Assembly: GCA_052034865.1 (NCBI GenBank)
Contig: JBPOIC010000022.1
Location: 1-22,435 of the forward strand
Origin: JBPOIC01 sp052034865
Lineage (GTDB): Bacteria; UBA10199; JADFYH01
Direction: 5' to 3'
Length of the DNA stretch: 22,435 nucleotides
The notes beneath the pieces are model-generated. The model saw only the letters and a program-made list of their open reading frames with translations. It did not search any database and was not told the origin of the DNA. The translations under genes were made by a program, and so were the position numbers. Shown one piece after another: positions 1-8,137 of the stretch; within the stretch, counting starts at the first letter, position 1, and the number at the start of each line of letters is the position of its first letter.

Positions 1-207
1 GTACCCTTTAGAAAAATTAAGGATTTAATGCGCGTAAATGTAATTAAAGAAAAGAAATTTGATCACGTCAAAAGTTTCATTTTTTTCGCTGAAGTCGAAA
101 GATAAAAATCGTTCAAAAAAACAAGCAACCCCAAGTCACTTTCTGTCGATAAGAAAAAAGCGGCGAATAAAGATAAAAAAGTAAAACCCGTTCAGAAAAA
201 GTTATAA
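1..207 (+). pseudogene. possible 3' end of a lysine-rich gene, broken
   Basis: No gene is recognised here. The frame starting at base 1 is open to a TAA at 103-105 and then runs on as a lysine-rich stretch (KKKAANKDKKVKPVQKKL) to a second TAA at 205-207. Lysine-rich tails of this kind end many RNA-binding proteins and helicases, but nothing identifies the family. The neighbouring frame (starting at base 2) is also lysine-rich from about 44 to 121 and would join the same tail if the A7 run at 115-121 had one more A. This may be a real gene end with a nonsense or indel change, a sequence error, or chance in A-rich DNA. Confidence 0.25.
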
Positions 208-374
208 ATTGTAAAAGCCCTTTTGTTTTATGAGGTTACGGGTTTTCCTCGTTGACACCTCAGCCATTTGCATTTACAAAACCAAATCTGTTTCTGTAAC
301 TGATGTATAAGAAAACCATGTTGTGCATAAGGCCCAACAGTAGATAAATCCAGTGATAAAAGGGGGATCCGATC
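208..374 (+). other. upstream region of the OmpA-family gene
   Basis: Together with bases 1-207 this makes a 374-base stretch without an intact gene. It holds the probable promoter at 252-280, a leader of about 90 bases, and a strong Shine-Dalgarno AGGGGG at 361-366, eight bases before the ATG at 375. An imperfect inverted repeat (AAAACCCGT at 183-191, ACGGGTTTT at 238-246) spans the end of the upstream frame. Its 46-base loop and lack of a following T-run make it a poor terminator. Confidence 0.4.
252..280 (+). promoter_or_regulatory. sigma70-type promoter of the OmpA-family gene
   Basis: A perfect -35 box TTGACA at 252-257 is followed after 17 bases by TACAAA at 275-280, which matches four of six -10 consensus bases. 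Transcription would start near 287 and give a leader of about 88 bases. Found by eye. Confidence 0.5.
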
Positions 375-1697
375 ATGAAACGAAAACTCGCGCTGTTCAC
401 TTTTCTCGCACTCGCTGCGGCCTTTACGCCCAGTCAAAAGGCACAAGCTCTTGTGTCCACCTTCGATGCTAACAATTTCAAGCCTGCGGTTGATTCCACT
501 AATTTTTTAACCCTCTACGATGGACGTCTTCATCCTCGTGGAGAATGGAACGCGGGTGTCTATTTCGATTATGCCCACCACCCCCTTGAGCTTGCCGCTC
601 CTATCGGAACCCGTCGTTTAGGTGTGGTTGATGACACCATTATCGCCAATCTTTATGGTAGCTATGGTTTGACCAACTGGTTCACAGCGGGCGTTCGAGT
701 CCCCGTCGTTGCTTTCAACAACTTCAAAGGTCTCGCCCAGGCTGCCGGAAATCCTTTTACCCGTCCCGATGCCGAGCATGATTTCTCTATGGGTGATATC
801 GGCGTCGATCTTAAATTCCGCCTGATCAATTCAGAATACGTCAACATGGCCGTCGTTCCCTTCGTCACTGCACCGCTTGGACGTTCTACCACCTTCATGG
901 GGCAGGGGAGTGTGAGTGGTGGAGGTAAGCTTGCAATGGACGTAGGCCCTTCCGAAAAATTCAGAGTCGGTTTAAATGCTGGTTATCTGATGAAAGATGA
1001 CGTTACCGTCCGTGGTGCTCGCATTGATGATATGGTCACTTTGGGAGCCGCCATTAATTTCAAACCTCATTCCAAAATCGATTTGATTGCAGAAGGTCAC
1101 ATCGAAACAGTCGCCCGCGATTTCTTCAAATCTGAAGTTCAGACTCCGGCCGAAGTAGATGGAGCCATTCGCATTCACGCCACTAAAAATCTCGACATCA
1201 CCGCAGGTGGTGGAGCTGGTTTAAGTGTGGGTGTGGGGTCACCAGATTTTAGAACCTTCCTGGGAGTCAACTATACCCGCCATCAGGAAGAAGAAGCTCC
1301 TCCTCCGGCAAAGGTCTGCACGACTCCTGGCAAGATCGTGATCGATCAGAAAATTCAGTTTGCATTTGATAAGTCGGTTATTAAACCCGAATCCTATTCA
1401 ATCCTGGATGACGTCGCTTCGGTTCTTAAAACCCATCCGGATATCGCACGCATTCGTGTTGAAGGACACACCGACTCAGTGGGTAGCGACGCCTACAACC
1501 AGAAACTTTCCGATCGTCGTGCCAAAGCCGTTCAGGATTATCTGGTCAACAAAGGCATCGAAGCCAGCCGTCTCGAAGCCATTGGTTATGGTGAATCCCA
1601 GCCCCTGGCGGACAATGCCACTGCTGAAGGCCGTGCCAAAAACCGTCGTACAGAATTTAAAGTCACGGAGCAAAATACAGCTCCAAACTGTAAGTAG
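375..1697 (+). CDS. OmpA-family outer-membrane protein
   Basis: A 440-residue exported protein expected to sit in the outer membrane and grip peptidoglycan. Residues 1-26 form a signal peptide (MKRK, then a hydrophobic core ending near AQA). Residues about 28-302 are rich in alternating aromatic and glycine strands (GSYGLTNWFTAGVRVP, VGLNAGYLM), as in a beta-barrel. An acidic-proline linker (EEEAPPPAK, 305-313) leads to an OmpA C-terminal domain at about 320-430. That domain shows FAFDKSVIKPES, the EGHTDSVGSDAYN turn and NQKLSDRRAKAVQDYL, the peptidoglycan-binding signature with its Asp and Arg. The gene has its own promoter, a strong ribosome site and a strong terminator, so it is probably an abundant single-gene transcript. 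Two cysteines (315 and 439) bracket the OmpA domain and could pair. The OmpA domain is certain; whether the barrel has a pore function is not. Confidence 0.9.
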   Translation: MKRKLALFTFLALAAAFTPSQKAQALVSTFDANNFKPAVDSTNFLTLYDGRLHPRGEWNAGVYFDYAHHPLELAAPIGTRRLGVVDDTIIANLYGSYGLTNWFTAGVRVPVVAFNNFKGLAQAAGNPFTRPDAEHDFSMGDIGVDLKFRLINSEYVNMAVVPFVTAPLGRSTTFMGQGSVSGGGKLAMDVGPSEKFRVGLNAGYLMKDDVTVRGARIDDMVTLGAAINFKPHSKIDLIAEGHIETVARDFFKSEVQTPAEVDGAIRIHATKNLDITAGGGAGLSVGVGSPDFRTFLGVNYTRHQEEEAPPPAKVCTTPGKIVIDQKIQFAFDKSVIKPESYSILDDVASVLKTHPDIARIRVEGHTDSVGSDAYNQKLSDRRAKAVQDYLVNKGIEASRLEAIGYGESQPLADNATAEGRAKNRRTEFKVTEQNTAPNCK

Positions 1698-1706
1698 TTT
1701 CCACTA

Positions 1707-1745
1707 AAAACCTCCGCTCACGAATGTGGGCGGAGGTTTTTTTTT
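1707..1745 (+). terminator. rho-independent terminator after the OmpA-family gene
   Basis: CCTCCGCTCAC at 1711-1721 pairs with GTGGGCGGAGG around the four-base loop GAAT, an 11-bp stem with one G-T pair. It is flanked by A and T bases and followed by a run of nine T at 1737-1745. It lies ten bases after the OmpA-family stop codon. Confidence 0.93.
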
Positions 1746-1756
1746 GCTTAAATTTT

Positions 1757-3883
1757 GTGAGCTCCACTCTTTTTTCCTTACTTAAAACACAACCCCAGTA
1801 CCTTAAAGGAGTAGGTCCTTATCTGGCTGGGCTTCTGGAAAAAATGGGAGTAGAAACTCTCGAGGATCTGCTTTACCACCTCCCTGTTCGTTATCTTGAT
1901 TTTCAAAAAGTTACTTTTATACGTGAGCTCACCGAAGGGACTGAAGCCTTGGTGTCTGTAGAATTGAGGGCTGCGGGAGAAACACGATTAGGAAGATCAG
2001 GTAAAAAATTTTTTGAAGCAATTTTTTCTGATCGCTCAGGAACTCTATCAGCCAAGTGGTTTCATTACCGTGCGGGTCCTTTTAACAAAGCCTTTCAGCT
2101 AGGACGCAGGGCACTTTTGATTGGCAAAGTCGAACGTTTTCGAGGGGAAAAACAAATGATCCATCCTCAGGTGGAATGGATCGAAAATCAGCAATCTGAA
2201 GAAAATGAGTCTGTGCAGGGAATTGGAATTGTTCCCCTCTATCCTTTAACCGAGGGGCTTCATCAAAAAAAAATCCTCCAAATCATTCGTTCAGCCCTTG
2301 AAAAAATTCTTCCTCACATTGAAGACCCGCTCCCACAAACATTGCTTGAAAAATATCATCTTCCAGATTTTGCCAACGCTTTATTAGAAATTCATCAACC
2401 CTCTCCAGGTGCTGATTTATCCCTTTTTAACTCTCAGCAATCACGTGCTCATAAAAGGATTATTTTTGATGAGTTCTTCTTTTTAGAAATGGGGCTTGCA
2501 CTAAAAAAAAAGGGGATTCTCAAAGAAACCCGCCTTCCCTTGAAATGGGATCCACACCTCCTTGAAAGATTTCAACAATTACTTCCTTTTCAGCTCACCC
2601 AAGCTCAAAATCGAGCGATAGATGAAATCTTAATGGATCTAAAAAACATACATCCGATGCATCGTCTGCTCCAGGGAGATGTTGGAAGTGGCAAAACGAT
2701 CGTTGCCGCCCATGCTTGTCTGGCGGCCATATCATCGGGCTACCAAGCCTGTCTCATGGCCCCCACTGAAATTCTGGCAGAGCAACATTTTAAAAGTATC
2801 GGTGGGCTTTTTTCGAAGTTTGGAATTTCGCTCACCCTCTTAAAAAGCGAATTGAGTTCGACAGAAAAAAAACAACGGATCGAATCAATTCGAAAAGGGG
2901 AGGTCCAGTGTGTCATTGGAACTCATGCCCTGATTCAATCGGAGGTTGAGTTTCAATCTCTTGGCCTTGCGGTTGTGGATGAACAGCATCGTTTTGGGGT
3001 GCTTCAACGCAGTGAACTTAAAAAGAAGGGAGAGAATCCTCATCTGCTCATCATGACAGCAACCCCTATTCCCAGAACTTTGGCCCTAACAGCCTATGGT
3101 GATTTGGACACGTCCATTCTGGATGAGCTTCCTCCCAAACGAAAACCGGTGACGACTCAAATTGTCCACTCCAAATCCCGCGTAAAACTCAATCAGTTTA
3201 TTCGTGATCAGATTCGACTGGGACGCCAGGCATATGTGGTGTGTCCTTTAGTTGAAAAAAGCGAAGCCCTCGATCTTAAGAATGCAACCGAATGGGCGGA
3301 ACATTTAAAAAATGAGGTTTTTCCGGATCTTAAAATTGGACTTCTCCATGGTCAGATGAAGGGAGAAGAAAAGGATTTTATCCTGAAAAATTTTCTTCAT
3401 CAGCAAATTCAAATCTTGATCAGCACCACGGTGATCGAAGTCGGAATCGATGTATCGAATGCAACCTTAATGATCATCGAACATGCCGACCGTTTTGGAC
3501 TTTCACAATTGCATCAACTGCGTGGAAGAGTAGGGCGCGGATCTGATCAGTCTTATTGTTTTTTAGTGGTGGATTGGGTCAAAGGAGAGAAAGCTTGGGA
3601 GAGGTTGAACGTCTTATGTGAAACCAACGATGGGTTTAAGATCGCGGAAGCAGATCTTAACTTAAGAGGGCCCGGTGATTTTTTGGGAACACGGCAGGCG
3701 GGAGTCCCTGATTTTAGAATCGCGAATTTGGTAAGAGATCAGAAAATTCTTGAAGCGGCACGCAAAGAAGCCTTTTCGTGGATTGAAAGCGATCCGAATT
3801 TGCAAAAACCAGAATCTAATAAAATGAAAGAAACTCTATTTCACCGCTGGCAGGGAAGACTTTACCTTTCTCAGATTGGGTAA
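1757..3883 (+). CDS. recG: ATP-dependent DNA helicase RecG
   Basis: RecG remodels stalled replication forks and branch-migrates Holliday junctions in the cytoplasm. The N-terminal wedge/OB region begins with YLKGVGP and LEDLLYHLPVRYLDF. Walker A is GDVGSGKT at about 307-314, the DEAH-type box is DEQH at about 408-411, and TATPIPRTLALT is motif III. QLHQLRGRVGRG is motif VI, and ADLNLRGPGDFLGTRQAG marks the RecG C-terminal region. At 708 residues it is close to the family norm (E. coli 693). The frame is open back to an ATG at 1724, but that codon lies inside the terminator stem, so I take the GTG at 1757. The only SD-like sequence nearby (GGAGG, 1732-1736) is about 20 bases away and part of the hairpin, so the start is uncertain. 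The function is secure. Confidence 0.95.
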   Translation: MSSTLFSLLKTQPQYLKGVGPYLAGLLEKMGVETLEDLLYHLPVRYLDFQKVTFIRELTEGTEALVSVELRAAGETRLGRSGKKFFEAIFSDRSGTLSAKWFHYRAGPFNKAFQLGRRALLIGKVERFRGEKQMIHPQVEWIENQQSEENESVQGIGIVPLYPLTEGLHQKKILQIIRSALEKILPHIEDPLPQTLLEKYHLPDFANALLEIHQPSPGADLSLFNSQQSRAHKRIIFDEFFFLEMGLALKKKGILKETRLPLKWDPHLLERFQQLLPFQLTQAQNRAIDEILMDLKNIHPMHRLLQGDVGSGKTIVAAHACLAAISSGYQACLMAPTEILAEQHFKSIGGLFSKFGISLTLLKSELSSTEKKQRIESIRKGEVQCVIGTHALIQSEVEFQSLGLAVVDEQHRFGVLQRSELKKKGENPHLLIMTATPIPRTLALTAYGDLDTSILDELPPKRKPVTTQIVHSKSRVKLNQFIRDQIRLGRQAYVVCPLVEKSEALDLKNATEWAEHLKNEVFPDLKIGLLHGQMKGEEKDFILKNFLHQQIQILISTTVIEVGIDVSNATLMIIEHADRFGLSQLHQLRGRVGRGSDQSYCFLVVDWVKGEKAWERLNVLCETNDGFKIAEADLNLRGPGDFLGTRQAGVPDFRIANLVRDQKILEAARKEAFSWIESDPNLQKPESNKMKETLFHRWQGRLYLSQIG

Positions 3884-3940
3884 CATCAAGAATCAAAGCA
3901 ATCATCTATAATTCGCTGGTCATTCCAGCAAGACATCGCT

Positions 3941-4468
3941 ATGTCTCGCCACCTTATGAAAACATATTTTAAAACAATTGATTTTGATACAGGACAAAAT
4001 AATCTTTTGAAGCTGGAGCCTAAACTGGCACCTTATGTCCAGGGAGCTGACCTTTTTTATCTGATCGATATTACCCAAAATTGCTCCGCCTGGGTGGAGG
4101 AAAGTCAAATTCGAAATGGGACGATGACTTTGCAAGTACTGCATACTACTTGCTTATTAAGCATGAATGAGTTGGATGAGCCGTGTTTGTTAGGAGATAT
4201 CAATCACTACCTTCGTGAAACGCTTCCCAGAGATAAACCCTATCTTCACAATAATAATTCAATTCGTACGGCCAATTTATGTGAAGATGACTTCCAGTGT
4301 GACCGTAATGCGGATGCCCATTTAAAAACATTTCTTTTTGGATCGCCGACTCAATCCATGATTGTCCATGAAGGTAAACCTGTATTTGGGCGTTGGCAAA
4401 AGCTCTGTCTGATTGATTTTGATGGTCCCAGGAAAAGAAAAGTCGCAGTTCAGATTTTAGGTGAGTAG
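3941..4468 (+). CDS. yjbQ: YjbQ/UPF0047 family protein
   Basis: A small cytosolic protein of the YjbQ (UPF0047) family. Members have weak thiamine-phosphate-synthase activity in vitro and an unsettled physiological role. Family landmarks seen are HTTCLLSMNELDEPCLLGDI in the middle, RNADAHLKTFLFGSP, and the C-terminal GRWQKLCLIDFDGPRKRKV followed by a final LGE. At 175 residues it is longer than E. coli YjbQ (about 138); the extra length is an N-terminal extension and a loop around residues 95-120 containing LCEDDFQC. The ATG at 3941 has no clear ribosome site and an in-frame ATG at 3956 is an alternative start. It lies 57 bases after recG on the same strand and its stop is six bases from the convergent coaBC stop. 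The family assignment is firm; the biochemical role is not. Confidence 0.85.
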   Translation: MSRHLMKTYFKTIDFDTGQNNLLKLEPKLAPYVQGADLFYLIDITQNCSAWVEESQIRNGTMTLQVLHTTCLLSMNELDEPCLLGDINHYLRETLPRDKPYLHNNNSIRTANLCEDDFQCDRNADAHLKTFLFGSPTQSMIVHEGKPVFGRWQKLCLIDFDGPRKRKVAVQILGE

Positions 4469-4474
4469 GTGGGG

Positions 4475-5671
4475 TTATTTTTTTAATAGGATCTCAATCT
4501 CATCCAGAATCTTATCGGCTATTTCATTTTTCTGAAGTACAGGAAGCGAATTCGACCTTCCATCTCTCCAATAAAGATTTAGCTGATTTTCATTCGTTGC
4601 AAACCCAAGCGCTTCGCGCGAAACATCATTCGCACAAATGAGATCAAGATTTTTACTTTTAAGTTTTCTGTGAGCTTCTTCGGCTACGTTTTCAGTTTCT
4701 GCAGCAAATCCAACCAAAATTTGATGAGAAGTTTTCTTTTTTCCAAGACCTAACAAAATGTCTTCATTTGGCTCAAGTTCAATGATGGAAGGCATCTGAT
4801 TCTTTTTGGTTTTTTGAGAAAATACGTGCTTGGGTCTAAAATCAGATACGGCCGCTGTACAAATGGCGACAGTAGCATTTTGAAAATGTTGATGAGTCGC
4901 GCTAGCCATCTGGTCTGCCGTTTGAATACGCACCGTGTGAACTCCTGGAGGTGATTCGAGATGAGTCGGACCTGAGATCAAAACGACTTCGGCACCTCGT
5001 TCTTTCGCTTTTTGTGCCAAGGCATAACCCGTTTTTCCGGAGGCAGGATTTGAAAGATGTCGAACGGGATCTAAAGGCTCCCAGGTAGGTCCTGCGGTGA
5101 TCACGATCTTATGGCTCTTTAAAGGGCTCGGTTTGAAATGCTGATTCAGAGCCTCCAGAATTTTAACTGCCTCGGCAAGTCTTCCCATTCCTTTCCAACC
5201 ACAAGCCAACGATCCCGAATCAGGATTGATGAGGTGAATCCCACGACTCTTAAGAACGGAAATATTGGACTGCGTGGCCGGGTGATTCCACATGTTCACG
5301 TTCATCGATGGGCAGATAAACACCGGTTTTAAGGTTGCACATAAAAGAGTCGTTAGTAAATCGTTGCAGATTCCATGAGTCATTTTTGCCAGAAGATCCG
5401 CAGAAGCCGGTGCAACCAAAATCAGATCGGACTCATCCGCCAGGGTAATGTGGCTCATTTGAGCTTCCTGGTTTAAATCAAAAAGAGAGGTATGAACGGG
5501 ATTTCCAGAAAGGGCTTGAAAAGTCAGGGGGGTGATGAATTGACACGCAGCTTCTGTCATCACAACACGGACAGATGCGCCGCGATCTCTGAGGCGACGA
5601 ACCAATTCACAAGCTTTATAGGCAGCAATTCCGCCAGAAATTCCCAAAAGGATTTTTTTTGAGGTGAGCAT
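4475..5671 (-). CDS. coaBC: bifunctional CoaBC (PPC synthetase / PPC decarboxylase)
   Basis: CoaBC joins cysteine to 4'-phosphopantothenate (CoaB half) and decarboxylates the product with FMN (CoaC half), the middle steps of coenzyme A synthesis. From the ATG at 5671 it is 398 residues. CoaC spans about 1-180 with GISGGIAAYK, the catalytic His74 in SHITLAD, PSMNVNMW (Asn124), and Cys157 in LACGWKGMGR. These match E. coli His75, Asn125 and Cys158 by position. CoaB follows with ITAGPTWEPLDPVRHLSNPA, SGKTGYALA, AAVSDFRPK and a lysine cluster near 287-290. The frame extends upstream to an ATG at 5683 and a TTG at 5707, none with a good ribosome site. I chose 5671 because family members begin right before this KKILLGISGG strand. 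It is monocistronic here and convergent with yjbQ. Confidence 0.95.
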   Translation of the reverse strand: MLTSKKILLGISGGIAAYKACELVRRLRDRGASVRVVMTEAACQFITPLTFQALSGNPVHTSLFDLNQEAQMSHITLADESDLILVAPASADLLAKMTHGICNDLLTTLLCATLKPVFICPSMNVNMWNHPATQSNISVLKSRGIHLINPDSGSLACGWKGMGRLAEAVKILEALNQHFKPSPLKSHKIVITAGPTWEPLDPVRHLSNPASGKTGYALAQKAKERGAEVVLISGPTHLESPPGVHTVRIQTADQMASATHQHFQNATVAICTAAVSDFRPKHVFSQKTKKNQMPSIIELEPNEDILLGLGKKKTSHQILVGFAAETENVAEEAHRKLKSKNLDLICANDVSREALGFATNENQLNLYWRDGRSNSLPVLQKNEIADKILDEIEILLKK

Positions 5672-5785
5672 GTTAGCGACCATATTGAATGAGGAAAGGA
5701 TTCTCAAGCTGAATACATCCCTCTACCGGATGGCTTCATCCACATTCATAAGGAATCTTAATTTAAATAATGTCACATAATATAC

Positions 5786-5791
5786 ATTATA
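5786..5791 (-). promoter_or_regulatory. possible -10 box for coaBC
   Basis: On the minus strand there is a perfect TATAAT here, about 80-115 bases upstream of the possible coaBC starts. No good -35 hexamer is visible at 16-18 bases, so this is only a candidate. It shares the 271-bp divergent region with the hopene cyclase promoter. Confidence 0.3.
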
Positions 5792-5917
5792 GGAAATTTG
5801 TTAGTCTTGGCGCTTACTGATACCCCTTAATTTGGAATCCTTAAAACCTCTCATGCAAGAAAATCACTTCCTTTAATTTATTTTTCCCGACCTCCCACAA
5901 CCAACCCTTCCTCAACC

Positions 5918-5945
5918 TTGACACTTCTATCTGCCGAGCTATATT
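5918..5945 (+). promoter_or_regulatory. sigma70-type promoter of the squalene-hopene cyclase gene
   Basis: TTGACA at 5918-5923 and TATATT at 5940-5945 (five of six consensus bases) are separated by 16 bases. Transcription would start near 5952, leaving a leader of only about 27 bases before the ATG at 5979. Confidence 0.6.
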
Positions 5946-5978
5946 CGCTTTTCATTCATTTTCCCAACATCAAAGCGC

Positions 5979-8012
5979 ATGAATATTTTGTCCTTTGCAC
6001 AACCTAAAGTCGAGACATCTGAGTTTGAAATCTCCACCCTGAATGAAGCCATGGAGAAATCCACCAACCTTCTTCTTTCTCATCAGTTTTTGGAAGGTTT
6101 CTGGTGGTATACTCTCGAGGCCAATGAATCGATTGGTGCAGAATTCATTTTCCTTCTTCATTATCTGAAAATACACGAAAACTATTCTTCAATTGAACAT
6201 AAGCTTGTAGCTCGTATGCTCAGCGAGCAGCTGCCTGATGGATCCTGGACGCTTTATTTTGGTGGGCCTGGAGATCTCTCAACCACACTTGAGTGCTATG
6301 TGGCCCTTAAAATGTCTGGTTTAGAGACGGACTCTCTCCCATTAAAAAAAGCACGTCATTTTATTTTAAATCATGGTGGACTCCACCAGGCTCGGGTTTT
6401 CACCAAAATCCATCTGGCAATGTTTGGTCTTATAGATTGGGATGAAGCACCCGCAATGCCCATTTCATTCATTTTACTCCCCGAATGGTTCCCTATCACA
6501 ATCTACGAATTTTCTAGTTGGGCAAGATCTTGTATCGTTCCTTTACTATTACTCCTAAATAAACGAAAAGTGGTGAAAATTGAGAATATTTCTATTGAAG
6601 AACTTATTATAACTAATCAGAATGAAAAGTGTTTTAATGAAAAAAAGTTAAACCCAATATCCTGGAGTAACTTTTTTATCCAACTAGATAAAACTATTAA
6701 ATTTATTAAAAAATATTATAAAAACAATAGGTTGGATAAGAAATCGCAAGATAAGGCTTGTAATTGGATTATTCAACATACTAAAAAAACAGAAGATATT
6801 TATCCTGCACTTGCCTACTCCGTGATGGCTCTAGATGCTTTGGGTTATTCTTTTAATTCACCTGAAATCCAAAAATGCTTTCAAGGTCTCCTATCATTTC
6901 ATCAAAATCAGGTAGGAGAATTGCCGGCCCTTCCTTCTTTTTCTCACTCCCTGAAAAATTCTCCTGCTCAGGCGACCTTTTCAACCCCATTCCTTAAGAT
7001 CGATTTTGAGAATGCAACCGCCCTTCATCAACAATGTTGCGTCTCCCCTGTCTGGGATACTCCCTGGGTACTTTCTGCACTTTTGGAGTCGGGTATCTCC
7101 CCGGAACATCCTGCCTTAATCAAGGCAGGACGCTGGTTGATTTCGAAACAAATCACTGAAACTTATGGGGACTGGTCGATTAAGAATGGAAAAGCCTTTC
7201 CTGGGGGTTGGTCTTTTGAGTTTCAAAATGATTATTTTCCAGATGTGGATGATACCATTCAGATTTTATCGGTATTAAATCAACTCAAGCTCCCTACACA
7301 TGAAAAAGATGAACCTGTCCGTAGGGGATTGGCGTGGATGCTTTCGATGCAATCCAAAAACGGAGGGTGGGCAGCCTTCGACGTAAACAACACTCTGAAA
7401 ATCGTGAATAAAATTCCATTTTCCGACCACGGTGCCTGCTTAGATCCTCCAACCCCTGATATTACAGGCAGGGCTTTGGAGCTTTTAGGAAAAATGGGCT
7501 ACCCTCTATCCAGCCCAGCCTGTACAAAAGCTATCCGCTTTCTTGAAAAAACTCAGGAAAAAAATGGATCTTGGTGGGGACGATGGGGCGTGAATTATTT
7601 ATATGGAACCTGGTGCGTGCTCCAGGGGCTGGTTGAAATTGGAATTCCTCAAGAGTCCTCTCTCATTCAAAATGCCGTCTCATGGTTGAAATCTGTTCAG
7701 AATGAGGATGGAGGATGGTCCGAATCCTGTGAAAGCTATCTTCGATCAACACACATTCCCCTTCCCTACTCCGTCCCCTCTCAAACTGCCTGGGCCTTAA
7801 TGGGGATGATCGCTGGAGGAAAGGGCAACAGTGATACCGTTAAACGTGGGGTTGATTTTTTAATGCGGACACAAACCCCGGAAGGAAGCTGGAATGAGCA
7901 AGCCTATACGGGCACAGGATTTCCTGGACACTTCTATATTCGATACCACGGATACCGCCATTATTTTCCAACACTGGCTCTAGCTAGGTACTATCAAAAT
8001 ATTTCTTGTTAA
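5979..8012 (+). CDS. shc: squalene-hopene cyclase
   Basis: A monotopic membrane enzyme that cyclises squalene to hopene/hopanol, the core of hopanoid membrane lipids. At 677 residues it has family length. The protonating motif DVDD is at 422-425 (YFPDVDDTIQ). QW motifs are seen at 36-42, 84-90, 458-464, 526-532, 574-580 and 632-638. Other landmarks are SSWARS (Trp181), VSPVWDT (Trp359), DPPTPDITGRALELLG, RWGVNYLYGTW and the C-terminal TGFPGHFYIRYHGYR. The QW motif and GIQP element expected near 264-277 are degenerate (WIIQHTKKTEDIYPAL). The DNA for about residues 196-270 is far more A+T-rich than the rest. No other hopanoid gene is in the window. The ribosome site is weak. The cyclase family is certain; squalene as substrate is inferred. 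Confidence 0.93.
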   Translation: MNILSFAQPKVETSEFEISTLNEAMEKSTNLLLSHQFLEGFWWYTLEANESIGAEFIFLLHYLKIHENYSSIEHKLVARMLSEQLPDGSWTLYFGGPGDLSTTLECYVALKMSGLETDSLPLKKARHFILNHGGLHQARVFTKIHLAMFGLIDWDEAPAMPISFILLPEWFPITIYEFSSWARSCIVPLLLLLNKRKVVKIENISIEELIITNQNEKCFNEKKLNPISWSNFFIQLDKTIKFIKKYYKNNRLDKKSQDKACNWIIQHTKKTEDIYPALAYSVMALDALGYSFNSPEIQKCFQGLLSFHQNQVGELPALPSFSHSLKNSPAQATFSTPFLKIDFENATALHQQCCVSPVWDTPWVLSALLESGISPEHPALIKAGRWLISKQITETYGDWSIKNGKAFPGGWSFEFQNDYFPDVDDTIQILSVLNQLKLPTHEKDEPVRRGLAWMLSMQSKNGGWAAFDVNNTLKIVNKIPFSDHGACLDPPTPDITGRALELLGKMGYPLSSPACTKAIRFLEKTQEKNGSWWGRWGVNYLYGTWCVLQGLVEIGIPQESSLIQNAVSWLKSVQNEDGGWSESCESYLRSTHIPLPYSVPSQTAWALMGMIAGGKGNSDTVKRGVDFLMRTQTPEGSWNEQAYTGTGFPGHFYIRYHGYRHYFPTLALARYYQNISC

Positions 8013-8137
8013 GACTTTGCTTGCCTCGACCTGTATTTACCCCATTCTTTAAAGATGGATTTCCATCCAGTCTTGATCTTTTTGGCTTTAGAAGATTGAT
8101 TGGTCAAATAAGGGGCACACGTATTTCACAGTGTATT

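Noticed and set aside
375..1697. Reading the OmpA-family protein as a flagellar MotB or Pal lipoprotein
   Set aside because: It has a normal signal peptide without a lipobox and a long strand-rich barrel region ahead of the OmpA domain, not a single membrane helix or short lipoprotein.
8049..8070. Small palindrome GATGGATTTCCATC after the hopene cyclase as a terminator
   Set aside because: Stem of about 5-6 bp with a tiny loop and no adjacent T-run.
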